Source of the DNA: CAWEHT01 sp963808455
Lineage (GTDB): Bacteria; Chloroflexota; Anaerolineae; CG2-30-64-16
Length of the DNA stretch: 16,124 nt
Assembly (NCBI GenBank): GCA_963808455.1
Contig: CAWEHT010000111.1
Location: forward strand, 1 to 16,124
Direction of reading: 5' to 3'
Part shown: positions 15,634-16,124 of the stretch, in pieces
Numbering within the stretch: position 1 is the first letter of the stretch
Layout: every line of letters starts with the position of its first letter
Notes under the pieces: generated by a model
The model's database searches: none
What the model saw: only the letters and a program-made list of their open reading frames with translations
What the model was told of the DNA's origin: nothing
Translations under genes and position numbers: made by a program

Positions 15634-16124
15634 TCACTTGGCCGGCGTGAGCACGAGCCGCACTTCGTTGTAGAAGCTCTCGACGTGCGTATGCATGATG
15701 CGTTCGGCCACCCCGGCGTCGTGCGCCGCGGATGGCGTTGACCAGGGCCAGGTGCTTCTCCACCGACCCGGGCAGGAAACCAAGGGGCGACGGCGCTTCG
15801 CGGCTCGCGGGCAAGACCAGGTACCAGAAACGCAGCGAGAGGCCAAAGAAATGGTCGAGCGTTTCGGCCAGATACTTGTTGCGCGCCGCGGCGGCGATGG
15901 CCTGATGGAACTTCTGATCGATATCGAAGAGGGCACGCGGGTCGGCCGGGTTGGCGGCCATCTGCTGCTGGCGAAGGGCATCCAGCACCGCGAGATCGTC
16001 GGGAGTGGCGTGCTGCGCCGCCAGCGAGGCGGCCAGCGACTTGAGGGTCAGCCGCAAAGCGCTGATCTGTTCGAGATCGGGCAGGTTGACATCGGCCACG
16101 TAGATGCCATGGCGAGGCGTGATG
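15634..16124 (-). CDS. GntR-family regulator, FCD subfamily, partial (5' end outside window)
   Basis: The frame enters at the window edge with ITPRHGIYVADVNLPDLEQ, which is the wing of a GntR winged helix; the recognition helix lies outside. The FCD domain follows, with FDIDQKFHQAIAAAARNKYL (the D-x3-H pair), SLRFWYLVLPASRE and VEKHLALVNAIR. A frame break near 15722-15730 switches to HDAGVAERIMHTHVESFYNE and then RLVLTPAK, stop 15634-15636. Overall organisation and motifs such as SLR(F/I)WYL resemble the GntR gene at 12234, so the two are likely paralogues. Its stop lies only 3 bases before the activator start, indicating co-transcription with it. Confidence 0.82.

Noticed and set aside
14725..15741. 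338-aa plus-strand frame opposite the RamA-like gene
   Set aside because: It is antisense to the Fe-S/ASKHA gene, which has its Cys set and phosphate motifs.
1..16124. tRNA, rRNA, riboswitch, transposase or attachment-site features
   Set aside because: No cloverleaf, rRNA-like, cobalamin-riboswitch-like or transposase-coding sequence was recognised on either strand by eye.

Overview
This is a GC-rich, densely coded bacterial window. It contains secreted kelch-repeat proteins, a bacterial serpin, trypsin-like proteases with Ig-like tails, a PrsW-like membrane protein, and a corrinoid methyltransferase (MttB-type) operon with a RamA-like activator. That mix would fit a Chloroflexota-like lineage (Anaerolineae/Caldilineae type). 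This assignment is inferred from gene content only and no phylogenetic marker is present.

Left part (1-999): a partial secreted kelch protein on the minus strand, cut by the window start, is divergent from the main plus-strand operon. The gap between them holds a strong sigma70-type promoter for the minus gene, overlapped by a perfect 18-bp palindrome.

Central operon (1000-10489, plus strand): five genes lie close together. (1) A 1284-aa secreted fusion of two 7-blade kelch arrays and an inhibitory-type serpin. (2) A secreted trypsin-fold protein in which the catalytic His and Ser positions are occupied by Ser and His. (3) A polytopic PrsW-like protein whose Glu-Glu and two His motif positions read Gln-Gln, Asp and Asp. 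(4) A single-pass membrane-anchored protein of unknown function. (5) An intact-triad paralogue of gene 2. One active-looking protease, one protease-dead paralogue, a protease inhibitor on a binding scaffold and an apparently dead intramembrane protease together suggest an undescribed cell-surface proteolysis-control module.

Convergent gap (10490-10795): small hairpins after the last protease gene, a large imperfect inverted repeat built from ACAGGAT-type words, and a GCCGGC palindrome of REP type.

Right part (10796-16124, minus strand): a likely operon read right to left. It holds a GntR/FCD regulator (partial), a RamA-like Fe-S/ASKHA corrinoid activator, a DMT/EamA transporter, a second GntR/FCD regulator with its own promoter, and a non-pyrrolysine MttB-family methyltransferase. 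This suggests regulated uptake or export and demethylation of a methylated amine-like compound.

Data quality: about 17 single-base frame breaks are visible, several in short homopolymers, with clear protein similarity continuing on both sides. They hit both operons, so sequencing or assembly indels are more likely than pseudogenes. Coordinates below give the whole reconstructed gene and the break positions are stated.
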